In this document: positions 7,876 through 15,565 of the stretch, one piece after another
How the letters are laid out: each line of letters begins with the position of its first letter
Position numbering within the stretch: position 1 is the first letter of the stretch
Source: Methylovirgula sp. 4M-Z18
Lineage (GTDB): Bacteria > Pseudomonadota > Alphaproteobacteria > Rhizobiales > Beijerinckiaceae
Assembly: GCF_037890675.1 (NCBI RefSeq)
Contig: NZ_CP149574.1
Span: 3,014,874 to 3,078,873, forward strand
Reading direction: 5' to 3'
DNA length: 64,000 nucleotides
Notes under the pieces: generated by a model
Seen by the model: only the letters and a program-made list of their open reading frames with translations
Told to the model about the DNA's origin: nothing
Databases searched by the model: none
Made by a program: the position numbers and the translations under genes

Positions 7876-8999
7876 TGTATGTTGCGGTCAAAGGCGGCGA
7901 GGCCGCCATCCGTGCGACCCATGATTTGATCGCCACGAAACGGCGCGGCGATCCGGACGTACCGGAGCTCGGCGTCGCGCAAATCCGCGAGCAGATGAGC
8001 CTTGCGGTTGCGCGCGTCATGAACGAAGGCTCGCTATACGATCAGGACCTCGGCGCGCTCGCGCTGAAGCAGGCGCAGGGCGATGCGATCGAGGCGGCCT
8101 TTCTGCTGCGCGCCTATCGCACGACGTTGCCGCGCGTCGGCTCGTCCGCGCCGCTCGACACGGCGCAGATGACCATTCACCGCCGCATCTCGGCGATCTA
8201 CAAGGATCTCCCGGGCGGCCAGATGCTCGGCCCGACCTACGATTACACCCACCGCCTCTTCGATTTTACGCTTCTGGCGGAGCAACCGGCATGGCCGGTT
8301 CAATCGCTCGGCACGGCAGGCGTGGACGCGGATGCCACAATCAAAGAGGCAATGCCGCGCGTGCCCGACATTCTGGGCGAAGAGGGCCTGATGGAACCCG
8401 AGACCCCTCCGGACGGCGACCCGCGCCCCTTTGATCTGACCCGCGATCCGGTCGAATTTCCCGCCGAACGCGACGTGCGCCTGCAGACTCTGGCGCGCGG
8501 CGACGAGGGATTCCTGCTCGGCCTCGCCTATTCGGTCCAGCGCGGCTTTGGCGGCAACCATCCTTTCGCCGGCGAAATTCGTCTCGGCGACGTAGCGGTC
8601 GAATTCGTGCCCGAGGAACTCGGCTTTGCCGTCGACCTCGGCGACATCACCATCACCGAATGCCAGATGGTCAATCAGTTTCAAGGCGGCAAGGACGTGC
8701 CGCCGCAATTCACGCGCGGCTACGGGCTGGCGTTTGGGCATGCCGAGCGCAAGGCCATGTCGATGGCGATCATGGACCGCGCGCTCAAAGCGGGCTCCTA
8801 TGGCGAAAGCGCGGAGTATCCTGCGCAGCAGGAGGAATTCGTCCTCTACCATTGCGACAATGTCGAAGCCGCCGGTTTCGTCGAACATCTCAAGATGCCG
8901 CACTACGTCGATTTCCAAGGCGAGCTCGAGTTGCTGCGCAAGATCCGCCGTGAGCAGCAGGAACGCGGCGTCGGGGCCAAGCTGGAGGCAGATGCATGA
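7875..8999 (+). CDS. phnI: C-P lyase core subunit PhnI
   Basis: A 374-residue nucleosidase-type subunit. With PhnG, H and L it forms the ribose-1-phosphonate 5-triphosphate intermediate from ATP and phosphonate. MYVAVKGGEAAIRATHDLI, LPGGQMLGPTYDYTHRLFDFTLL and a long C-terminal part with RGYGLAFGHAERKAMSMAIMDRAL are diagnostic. The start codon shares a base with the phnH stop, and the end overlaps phnJ by four bases (ATGA). The length equals the usual PhnI. Confidence 0.96.
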   Translation: MYVAVKGGEAAIRATHDLIATKRRGDPDVPELGVAQIREQMSLAVARVMNEGSLYDQDLGALALKQAQGDAIEAAFLLRAYRTTLPRVGSSAPLDTAQMTIHRRISAIYKDLPGGQMLGPTYDYTHRLFDFTLLAEQPAWPVQSLGTAGVDADATIKEAMPRVPDILGEEGLMEPETPPDGDPRPFDLTRDPVEFPAERDVRLQTLARGDEGFLLGLAYSVQRGFGGNHPFAGEIRLGDVAVEFVPEELGFAVDLGDITITECQMVNQFQGGKDVPPQFTRGYGLAFGHAERKAMSMAIMDRALKAGSYGESAEYPAQQEEFVLYHCDNVEAAGFVEHLKMPHYVDFQGELELLRKIRREQQERGVGAKLEADA

Positions 9000-9934
9000 A
9001 CACGAGCGTGCCCGCCGCGCAAGCCGCGCAGAAACATGATCCGGATTATAATTACGGCTATCTCGACGAGCAGACCAAGCGCATGATCCGCCGCGCTTTG
9101 CTGAAAGCGGTGGCCATTCCCGGCTATCAGGTGCCGTTCAGCAGCCGCGAAATGCCGCTGGCGCGCGGCTGGGGCACCGGTGGCATTCAGATCACTGCGG
9201 CGTTGATCGGCCCCAACGATCATTTGAAAGTCATCGATCAGGGTGCCGACGACACGACCAATGCGGTCTCGATCCGCCGTTTCTTCGCGCGCGTCACCGG
9301 CGTTGCGACCACGGAGGCAACGGGCGAGGCGACCATCATTCAGACACGCCACCGCGTGCCGGAACAGCCGCTCACCGAGCAGCAGATTCTCGTCTTTCAA
9401 GTGCCGCAGCCAGAACCTTTGCGCAAGCTCGAACCGTCCGAAGCCGAAACACGCAAGATGCACGCCTGGAGCGAATATGGCTCGATGCATGTGCGGCTTT
9501 ATGAGGACATCGCCCGCTTCGGCCATGTGGCGACGACCTATTCGTATCCGGTGCTCGTGAACGGCCGCTACGTCATGTCACCGTCGCCGATTCCGAAATT
9601 CGACAATCCGAAATTGCATCGCATGCCGGCACTGCAACTATACGGGGCGGGCCGCGAAAAGCGCATCTATGCCATTCCGCCTCACACCGAGGTGCGCAGT
9701 CTCGATTTCGAGGATCATCCGTTCACGGTGCAGACATGGAACGAACCTTGCGCTTTGTGCAATGCTGCCGACAGCTATCTCGATGAAGTCATCGTCGACG
9801 ATCGCGGCAAGCGGATGTTCGTGTGCTCAGACACCGACTATTGCACCGGCCGCCGCGCCGCGGGCCATAAAGGTGCGCAACTTGCCGACGCCGAAGACTT
9901 GCACTATCTCGCCAAAGAGGAGACCGAGCGATGA
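8996..9934 (+). CDS. phnJ: C-P lyase PhnJ, radical-SAM carbon-phosphorus lyase
   Basis: The catalytic subunit that breaks the C-P bond, releasing an alkane or other hydrocarbon and 5-phosphoribosyl 1,2-cyclic phosphate, using a [4Fe-4S] cluster and SAM. The four cysteines are Cys252, Cys255, Cys277 and Cys283, with spacing C-x2-C-x21-C-x5-C. This is the same spacing as the cluster and catalytic cysteines of E. coli PhnJ. YNYGYLDEQTKRMIRRALLKA at the N-terminus and GARLVSGQ-like GWGTGGIQITAALIG are also typical. At 312 residues it is somewhat longer than the E. coli enzyme. Four-base overlaps tie it to phnI and phnK. Confidence 0.97.
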   Translation: MNTSVPAAQAAQKHDPDYNYGYLDEQTKRMIRRALLKAVAIPGYQVPFSSREMPLARGWGTGGIQITAALIGPNDHLKVIDQGADDTTNAVSIRRFFARVTGVATTEATGEATIIQTRHRVPEQPLTEQQILVFQVPQPEPLRKLEPSEAETRKMHAWSEYGSMHVRLYEDIARFGHVATTYSYPVLVNGRYVMSPSPIPKFDNPKLHRMPALQLYGAGREKRIYAIPPHTEVRSLDFEDHPFTVQTWNEPCALCNAADSYLDEVIVDDRGKRMFVCSDTDYCTGRRAAGHKGAQLADAEDLHYLAKEETER

Positions 9935-10728
9935 CCGGACGGCCATGGATCGGCTCCGACGCTGAGCCTTTGCTGCAGGTCGAGCACTTGAGCAAATTTT
10001 ACGGTGCACGCGTCGGCTGCCACAATATTTCCTTCACGCTCTGGCCCGGCGAAGTGCTCGGAATCGTCGGCGAATCCGGGTCCGGCAAATCGACTTTGCT
10101 GCGCTGCCTCGCCGGTCTCGACATGCCGAGTGCCGGTGCCGTTCGCTTCCGCGCGAATGACACGCTGACCGATATTTTCGCTTTGTCCGAACCGGCGCGG
10201 CGGCACATGATGCGCACGCAATGGGGCATCGTGCATCAAAACCCGCGCGATGGCTTGCGCATGGATGTCAGTGCCGGCGGCAATATCGGCGAACGCCTGA
10301 TGGACCAAGGCGTACGCCATTACGGTGCCATCCGCACGGCGGCCCTCGACTGGCTGCAACGGGTCGAAATCAGCGCGGGCCGCATCGACGATCATCCGAG
10401 CCAATTCTCCGGCGGCATGCAGCAACGATTGCAGATCGCCCGCGTGCTCGTCTCGCAGCCGCGCCTGGTGTTCATGGACGAGCCGACGGGCGGGCTCGAT
10501 GTCTCGGTCCAAGCGCGGCTCCTCGATCTGCTGCGCGTGCTGGTGCGCGATCTCGGCATTGCGGCCGTGATCGTCACCCACGATCTTGCCGTCGCACGCC
10601 TGCTGACCGACCGGCTGATGGTGATGAAGGATGGCATTGCCGTCGAGGAAGGCCTCACCGATCAAGTGCTCGACGATCCGCATCACGCTTACACACAATT
10701 GCTGACCTCCGCCGTTCTGGCGGCGTAA
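9931..10728 (+). CDS. phnK: C-P lyase accessory ATPase PhnK
   Basis: A 265-residue ABC-type ATPase that is not a transporter part; it docks on the PhnGHIJ core during turnover. Walker A is GESGSGKST, the signature is FSGGMQQRLQIARVL and Walker B is LVFMDEPTGGLD. It differs from dipeptide-importer ATPases by its short length and by WGIVHQNPRDGLRMDVSAGGNIGERLM. The start overlaps the phnJ stop by four bases. A 34-base gap separates it from phnL, the largest inside this operon. Confidence 0.95.
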   Translation: MTGRPWIGSDAEPLLQVEHLSKFYGARVGCHNISFTLWPGEVLGIVGESGSGKSTLLRCLAGLDMPSAGAVRFRANDTLTDIFALSEPARRHMMRTQWGIVHQNPRDGLRMDVSAGGNIGERLMDQGVRHYGAIRTAALDWLQRVEISAGRIDDHPSQFSGGMQQRLQIARVLVSQPRLVFMDEPTGGLDVSVQARLLDLLRVLVRDLGIAAVIVTHDLAVARLLTDRLMVMKDGIAVEEGLTDQVLDDPHHAYTQLLTSAVLAA

Positions 10729-10762
10729 TCAGCCTGTCACGAAGAAGAGCGAGAAGATTGCC

Positions 10763-11461
10763 ATGACGATCATGCTGCAGGCCACAGGCCTGTCGAAACG
10801 CTTTGTGATGCACCATCAGAATCACGTGCAATTGCCCGTCTTTGCCGAGGTTGATCTCACTGTCGAACGCGGCGAAGCGGTGATTCTGAGCGGTCCGTCC
10901 GGCGTCGGCAAATCAAGCCTGTTGCGCATTCTCTATGGCAATTATCGCCCGAGCCAAGGACATGTATTCGTGCGACACGGCGATGAGATGATCGATATCG
11001 TCACGGCGACGCCGCGGCGTGTGCTTGACATCCGCCGCACGTCCATGAGTTTCGTCAGTCAGTTCCTGCGCGTCATTCCGCGCGTGTCGACGCTCGACAT
11101 CGTCAAGGATCCGATGCTCGCCCGCGGCTGGGACGACGCAACGGCGACGGCACGCGCGCAAGGCATGCTCACCCGTCTCAATCTGCCGGAACGTCTGTGG
11201 CCGCTCGCGCCTGCGACCTTCTCGGGCGGCGAACAACAGCGCGTCAACATTGCCCGCAGCTTCGCCGACCCGGCGCCGATCATGCTGCTCGACGAGCCGA
11301 CCGCGTCGCTCGATGCCGCCAACCGCGATGTCGTCGTCGATCTCATTCGCGACGCGCGGCGACAGGGCGCGGCAATCGTCGGCATCTTTCATGACGAAGC
11401 GGTGCGCGAACGTATCGCCACGCGCTATCTCAATCTCACCCATTACAAGGCCGCCGCATGA
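10763..11461 (+). CDS. phnL: C-P lyase accessory ATPase PhnL
   Basis: A 232-residue ABC-type ATPase required with PhnG, H and I for the nucleoside-exchange step. Walker A is GPSGVGKSS, the signature FSGGEQQRVNIARSF and Walker B MLLDEPTASLD. The segment RRTSMSFVSQFLRVIPRVSTLDIV is typical of PhnL. It shares a four-base overlap (ATGA) with phnM. No membrane partner is encoded nearby, which fits a soluble role. Confidence 0.95.
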   Translation: MTIMLQATGLSKRFVMHHQNHVQLPVFAEVDLTVERGEAVILSGPSGVGKSSLLRILYGNYRPSQGHVFVRHGDEMIDIVTATPRRVLDIRRTSMSFVSQFLRVIPRVSTLDIVKDPMLARGWDDATATARAQGMLTRLNLPERLWPLAPATFSGGEQQRVNIARSFADPAPIMLLDEPTASLDAANRDVVVDLIRDARRQGAAIVGIFHDEAVRERIATRYLNLTHYKAAA

Positions 11462-12600
11462 CCACGATTCTGACCAACGCCCAACTCGTTTTGGAAGACG
11501 AAGTCCGCACCGGCACCATCGTCTTCGACAAGGCCGGCATCCAGGCCGTCGATACGGGCCTGAGTTCCCTGCCGCAGGCGCAGGATGTCGGCGGAGACTA
11601 TGTCACGCCGGGCATCGTCGAAATGCATACCGACAATATGGAGAAGCATTTCGTGCCCCGCCCCGGCGTCTTCTGGCCCGATGGCCTCGCGGCAGCGCTC
11701 GCCCATGATGCACAAATGGCGGCGGCCGGCGTGACCACCGTCTACGACTCGATCTGTATCGGCTCTGTCTTCGGTCAAAAGGATTACCGGCGCGACATTT
11801 TCCGGCATGTGATCGATGCTGTTGAAAAAGGCGTTGCGGTCCAGGCGTTTCGCATCGATCACAAAATTCACCTGCGCTGCGAATTGAGCGGCGACGAATT
11901 GCTCAGCGATGTCGAACCCTATGTCAACAACGACCTCGTGCGGCTGCTGTCGCTCATGGATCATACGCCGGGGCAAAGGCAATGGCGCAACCTCGATGAT
12001 CTCAAGCGCTTCTATGTCGGCGGCGGCGAAAAGACCGTTGCCGAATATGAGGAGAATGTCGCACTGCATACGGCGGTCGGCGCCGAAAACCATCGCAAGA
12101 ATCTGCCGCTTCTGCTGGCCTTGTTCGAGGGACGCGATCTTGCTATCGCCACCCATGACGACACGACCGAAGAGGATGTTGCGGAAGGCGTCGCGTGCGG
12201 CGCCGTGATTTCGGAGTTTCCGACAACCGTGGAAGCAGCAACAGCCGCGAAAGCGGCGGGCCTTGCCACGATCGCAGGCGCGCCCAATGTCGTGCGCGGC
12301 GGCTCGCATTCCGGCGGCGTCTCCGCCGCGGAGCTCGCGACGCTCGGCGTTCTCGACGGCCTTTCGTCCGACTATGTGCCCGCAAGCCTGCTGCAAGCCG
12401 TACTCACCTTGCACAATGCCTATGGCCTTCCGTTCACCAAGGCGATGGGCATGGTCACTCGGAACGTCGCCGACATGGTCGGCTTGCGCGACCGCGGCCA
12501 TCTCAAGCCGGGCCTGCGCGCCGATATCCTGCGCTTCCGCGCGCTCGGCAGCACGCCCGTCGTCGCGAATGTCTGGTCCAATGGCACTTTGGCGTTCTGA
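11458..12600 (+). CDS. phnM: Alpha-D-ribose 1-methylphosphonate 5-triphosphate diphosphatase PhnM
   Basis: A 380-residue amidohydrolase-superfamily enzyme that removes pyrophosphate from ribose-1-phosphonate 5-triphosphate, giving the PhnJ substrate. The metal-site motif HTDNMEKHF (about residues 57-65), a central His in FRIDHKIHLR, and THDDTTEEDV in the second half fit PhnM. It begins inside the phnL stop. The next gene, a 2H-phosphoesterase, starts two bases after its stop, so the operon continues. Confidence 0.96.
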   Translation: MTTILTNAQLVLEDEVRTGTIVFDKAGIQAVDTGLSSLPQAQDVGGDYVTPGIVEMHTDNMEKHFVPRPGVFWPDGLAAALAHDAQMAAAGVTTVYDSICIGSVFGQKDYRRDIFRHVIDAVEKGVAVQAFRIDHKIHLRCELSGDELLSDVEPYVNNDLVRLLSLMDHTPGQRQWRNLDDLKRFYVGGGEKTVAEYEENVALHTAVGAENHRKNLPLLLALFEGRDLAIATHDDTTEEDVAEGVACGAVISEFPTTVEAATAAKAAGLATIAGAPNVVRGGSHSGGVSAAELATLGVLDGLSSDYVPASLLQAVLTLHNAYGLPFTKAMGMVTRNVADMVGLRDRGHLKPGLRADILRFRALGSTPVVANVWSNGTLAF

Positions 12601-12602
12601 AC

Positions 12603-13319
12603 ATGACCCAGCCGCGATACGCCATCTATTACGCGCCCGCAACGACCGACCCACTCTGGCATTTTGGCTCCGGCGTGCTGGGCTACGATGCGCAAAGCGG
12701 TACGGACCTGCCGCGGCGCCTGCCGGAGCTTAGCGGCAAGCCTTGGCATGAGGTGACGTCCGACCCACGCAAATATGGCTTTCACGCCACGCTGAAGGCG
12801 CCGTTCCATTTGCGGGAGGGAAGATCCGAGAGGGAGCTGATGGCCGCTGTCGGCGACTTTGCCGCCCAAACCATCGCCGTGAAGACGCCCGACTTGTGCG
12901 TGAAGACGCTGGGGCCATTCATCGCGCTTGCCTTCGCGGCGCCAAGTCAAGCGGTACAGGATCTGGCCGCATCGGTGACCCGATATTTCGAACCCTACCG
13001 CGCACCGCTTACCGCTGCGGATCGAAATCGCCGATTGCAATCGCCGCTGACTGCCACGCAGATCAAATATCTCGACCTCTACGGCTATCCTTACGTCTTC
13101 GAGGAATTTCGCTTTCATATGACCTTGACCGGACCGATGCATCCGGAAGAGCGCGCGGAAGCCTTGCAACTGCTCACGCAAGCCTATGCGGAGCAAGTCT
13201 CCGTCCCCTATGTGACGCTTCGTGACCTTGCGCTTTTCAAGCAGCCTTCGCCGACGGAGCGGTTTCGCATCATCGCCCGCGCGCCGCTTAAGATCGGAAC
13301 GGTCGAGGCGCTTGTCTAA
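12603..13319 (+). CDS. DUF1045 putative 2H phosphoesterase of the phosphonate operon
   Basis: A 238-residue protein of the family found in phn operons next to phnM (DUF1045, related to 2H phosphoesterases / 2'-5' RNA-ligase-like fold). Two H-x-T motifs are visible, FHATLKAPF (about residues 60-68) and FHMTLTGPM (about 172-180), the hallmark catalytic pair of 2H cyclic phosphodiesterases. C-P lyase ends in a 1,2-cyclic ribose phosphate that is opened by PhnP in E. coli. No phnP is in this window, so this protein is a reasonable candidate for that step; this is inference. It starts two bases after phnM and is convergent with phnN. Confidence 0.85.
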   Translation: MTQPRYAIYYAPATTDPLWHFGSGVLGYDAQSGTDLPRRLPELSGKPWHEVTSDPRKYGFHATLKAPFHLREGRSERELMAAVGDFAAQTIAVKTPDLCVKTLGPFIALAFAAPSQAVQDLAASVTRYFEPYRAPLTAADRNRRLQSPLTATQIKYLDLYGYPYVFEEFRFHMTLTGPMHPEERAEALQLLTQAYAEQVSVPYVTLRDLALFKQPSPTERFRIIARAPLKIGTVEALV

Positions 13320-13335
13320 CCGCTCCGACTCGATA

Positions 13336-13893
13336 TCAGGCGCTGCTCAAAATTGCGGTGAAACGGGCTGCAGCCTCCTCCAATGTGCCATTGTTGGTCA
13401 ACGGGACGAGCGTGGCATTCGTTACGCTGAGCGGCGCCTCGCGCGCAAGACGGCGCTTGATTTCGGCGGCATCCTCCCGTCCCCGCGCGGCGATTCGGCG
13501 CGCCAGAATGTCCGGATCACACGATACATGCACGACGAGAACGCGCGCGAACAAATCTTCGATTTGTGGAATCATCGTGCGTGACACATTCACGGTGACA
13601 ATGCGGCCCGCCGCCACCTCGTCCAAGACCCGCACGGGAATGCCATAGTGATAGCCATGCGCCTGCCAGGCGAGCGCGAACTGCCCGCCGCGCGCGGCTT
13701 GCGCGAATTCCGCTTCGCTCAAGCTGTCATGGTCCTCGCTCGCGTCATGCATCGAGCGCGTCACGACTCGGCGCGGAAAGCAAAACCGCGGGTCATCCGC
13801 CAAGCGCACCCGCGCAGCGGAAATCAAGGAATCCTTGCCGGTGCCGGAGGGGCCGACAACCGCAACGAGGCGGCCTAAACCCGCGTAAGACAT
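13336..13893 (-). CDS. phnN: Ribose 1,5-bisphosphate phosphokinase PhnN
   Basis: A 185-residue P-loop kinase that turns ribose 1,5-bisphosphate into PRPP, the last step of the C-P lyase pathway. LVAVVGPSGTGKDSLI gives Walker A, and FPRRVVTRSMHDASEDHDSL resembles the guanylate-kinase-like substrate region. The frame is open up to 13920 and ATG 13893 (MSYAGLGRL) is preferred because family proteins start shortly before the P-loop; neither start has a strong ribosome-binding site. It is transcribed toward the phnGHIJKLM operon, with only 16 bases between stops, so it must have its own promoter. Confidence 0.9.
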   Translation of the reverse strand: MSYAGLGRLVAVVGPSGTGKDSLISAARVRLADDPRFCFPRRVVTRSMHDASEDHDSLSEAEFAQAARGGQFALAWQAHGYHYGIPVRVLDEVAAGRIVTVNVSRTMIPQIEDLFARVLVVHVSCDPDILARRIAARGREDAAEIKRRLAREAPLSVTNATLVPLTNNGTLEEAAARFTAILSSA

Positions 13894-14007
13894 GTGCCTG
13901 CCACGCTGTTCGCAAATCATTCGCGTTCGCCGTACCAGCGATTTATGACAAAATGGCAGAAGTCGCGGATTACGCGAGAGAAAATTTCGCGAGATTTCAT
14001 TTCATAA

Positions 14008-14032
14008 CAATGGTCGCGAAGAGTGACCGTTG
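14008..14032 (-). terminator. Hairpin just past the ScfR/RamB-like gene, related to one at 55419
   Basis: CAATGGTCGC (14008-14017) faces GTGACCGTTG (14023-14032) around GAAGA. It lies immediately 3' of the regulator stop codon (14036). The right half GAAGAGTGACCGTTGG (14018-14033) is repeated exactly at 55429-55444, where it also marks a gene end. Two pairs are G-U on one strand and mismatches on the other, so terminator strength is uncertain. Confidence 0.4.
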
Positions 14033-14035
14033 GTA

Positions 14036-15439
14036 TCACATATCGGAGAACCCGAAGGGCGCGACTGTACGACGGTAATCGTCCGGGAGAATCTGGCGAC
14101 CGATCGGCGGTTCGGAACGCGCAATGCACGTGATGCGGTGGCACAGGCGGCACGTGATGCCGATCGGCGTTGCAGTTATCGGGTCTGGATGCTCGCGGCT
14201 ATAGATCAAGCGTTCCGCATGCTTCGCTTCGCACACGAGCGCGACGGCACGTTCCATGCGCACCGCTTCAAAAGCGCCGCCTCCCGCACCAACGGTCCGC
14301 GCAACGGAAAAGAAGCGCTGGCCATCCGGCAATTCGAGCCACTGCGTCAGAATCTTGCCCGGCGTCTTGAAGGCTTGATGGACTGTCCAAAGTGGACATC
14401 CGCCGCCGTGTCGCGCGAAGGGAAAGGTGCCGCTGTTGAGCCTCTTGGAAACGTTTCCAGCGCCGTCCACGCGGATGAAGAAGAATGGAACGCGTTCGTG
14501 GCCCGGTTTTTGGAGTGTGGTCAACCGATGGGCCGTCTGTTCGAAGCTCGTTCCGAACTGCCGGGAGAGAGCCTCGATATCGTAGCGGCGCGCCTCGACA
14601 GCTTTGGCGAATGCCGCATAGGGCATGATGATGGCCGCCGCGCAATAGGCGGCCAACGCCCGATTGGCGAGGCGGCGGGCGCTTTCGCCCTCCAGATTAC
14701 CTTCCTGCGCGACGCTCCGCATGTTTTCCGCGAATTCAAGGTAGGCGAGCTGCTGGGCAAGCTGAAATTGTTGGCTTTCCGGATCGAGCGCCTCGTCCAG
14801 CAAAAGCTCCTTTCGGTGCCAGTCCAAGCGCCGCAGCGAGCCGGTCATAACATCGACGGGCAGCCGCCGCACACGCAACTGATGCCGTTGTTTAAAATAG
14901 CTGACCAGCCCCCCGGCATCCGCCACTTTCGCGGCCAATCGCTCAGCTTCGGCATCGAGAATGGGAAAACAATTGCGGCGCGCGGCAAGAAAGCCGCGCA
15001 CGGCGGCGACTGGGTCGCCTGGGACAGCGACACCATCCGCGAGCGTCTCCTGTCGCCGATCCGCGAGGGCAAATTGATTTTCCTTGTAAGCCGTGTGCAG
15101 CCGGAGCATGGCCTCCGCCAGGCCGGGGAAGCTGTGCACAGCGTCGGCAATCTCCAAAGGCATGACATCGATGTCCGAGAAAATCGGGTCGCGCATCACC
15201 TCTTCGAGCCGAACGATCAAATCGGGCCCTGTTTCGTCGGCAAAGTCAGAGAAATCAGCCTTATAGGCCCTGGCAAGCCTCAGCAGGATCTCCGCCGTCA
15301 CGGGCCGCTGGTTCCGCTCCATGAGCGCGATGTAGGAGGGCGAGACGTCAAGATCCGCCGCCATATTTGCCTGAGTCAGCCCAAGATCGCGGCGAAGACG
15401 CCGCAGTCGGGGTCCGAGATAGACGCCGTGCTTGTCCAT
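14036..15439 (-). CDS. XRE-family short-chain fatty-acid regulator (ScfR/RamB-like)
   Basis: A 467-residue transcription factor. The N-terminal helix-turn-helix is LRRDLGLTQANMAADLDVSPSYIALMERNQRP. A middle region resembles IrrE/ImmA-like metallopeptidase folds. The C-terminal DUF2083-type domain carries a Cys-rich tail (WTVHQAF, GITCRLCHRITCIARSEPP). Relatives such as RamB and ScfR control acetate and propionate genes including isocitrate lyase. Here the gene is divergent from aceA, with a 126-base shared gap, so direct control of the glyoxylate shunt is likely. A RamB-like site sits in that gap. No good ribosome-binding site is visible before the ATG. Confidence 0.88.
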   Translation of the reverse strand: MDKHGVYLGPRLRRLRRDLGLTQANMAADLDVSPSYIALMERNQRPVTAEILLRLARAYKADFSDFADETGPDLIVRLEEVMRDPIFSDIDVMPLEIADAVHSFPGLAEAMLRLHTAYKENQFALADRRQETLADGVAVPGDPVAAVRGFLAARRNCFPILDAEAERLAAKVADAGGLVSYFKQRHQLRVRRLPVDVMTGSLRRLDWHRKELLLDEALDPESQQFQLAQQLAYLEFAENMRSVAQEGNLEGESARRLANRALAAYCAAAIIMPYAAFAKAVEARRYDIEALSRQFGTSFEQTAHRLTTLQKPGHERVPFFFIRVDGAGNVSKRLNSGTFPFARHGGGCPLWTVHQAFKTPGKILTQWLELPDGQRFFSVARTVGAGGGAFEAVRMERAVALVCEAKHAERLIYSREHPDPITATPIGITCRLCHRITCIARSEPPIGRQILPDDYRRTVAPFGFSDM

Positions 15440-15466
15440 GACATCATTACAACATTACATCCAATA

Positions 15467-15478
15467 TTTGTAAAGTTT
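15467..15478. promoter_or_regulatory. RamB-like binding site in the regulator-aceA gap
   Basis: The complement of TTTGTAAAGTTT reads AAACTTTACAAA, one base from the RamB consensus AAACTTTGCAAA as I recall it from corynebacteria. It lies 27 bp before the regulator ATG and 87 bp before the aceA ATG. Adjacent to it, CATTACAA-CATTACAT (15445-15460) is a tandem 8-bp repeat that may also be regulatory. Binding is inferred. Confidence 0.45.
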
Positions 15479-15565
15479 GACAGAGTGACATCAGAGGACC
15501 TCCCGCATCGCACCAAACAGGCGTTTAGTCCCTCGCAACCGCAACATGAGACGTTTGGAGGAACA

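Noticed and set aside
14030-15565. Upstream extension of the isocitrate lyase reading frame on the plus strand
   Set aside because: It runs antisense through the whole ScfR-type regulator gene; a GGAGG directly before ATG 15566 and the family N-terminus set the true start.
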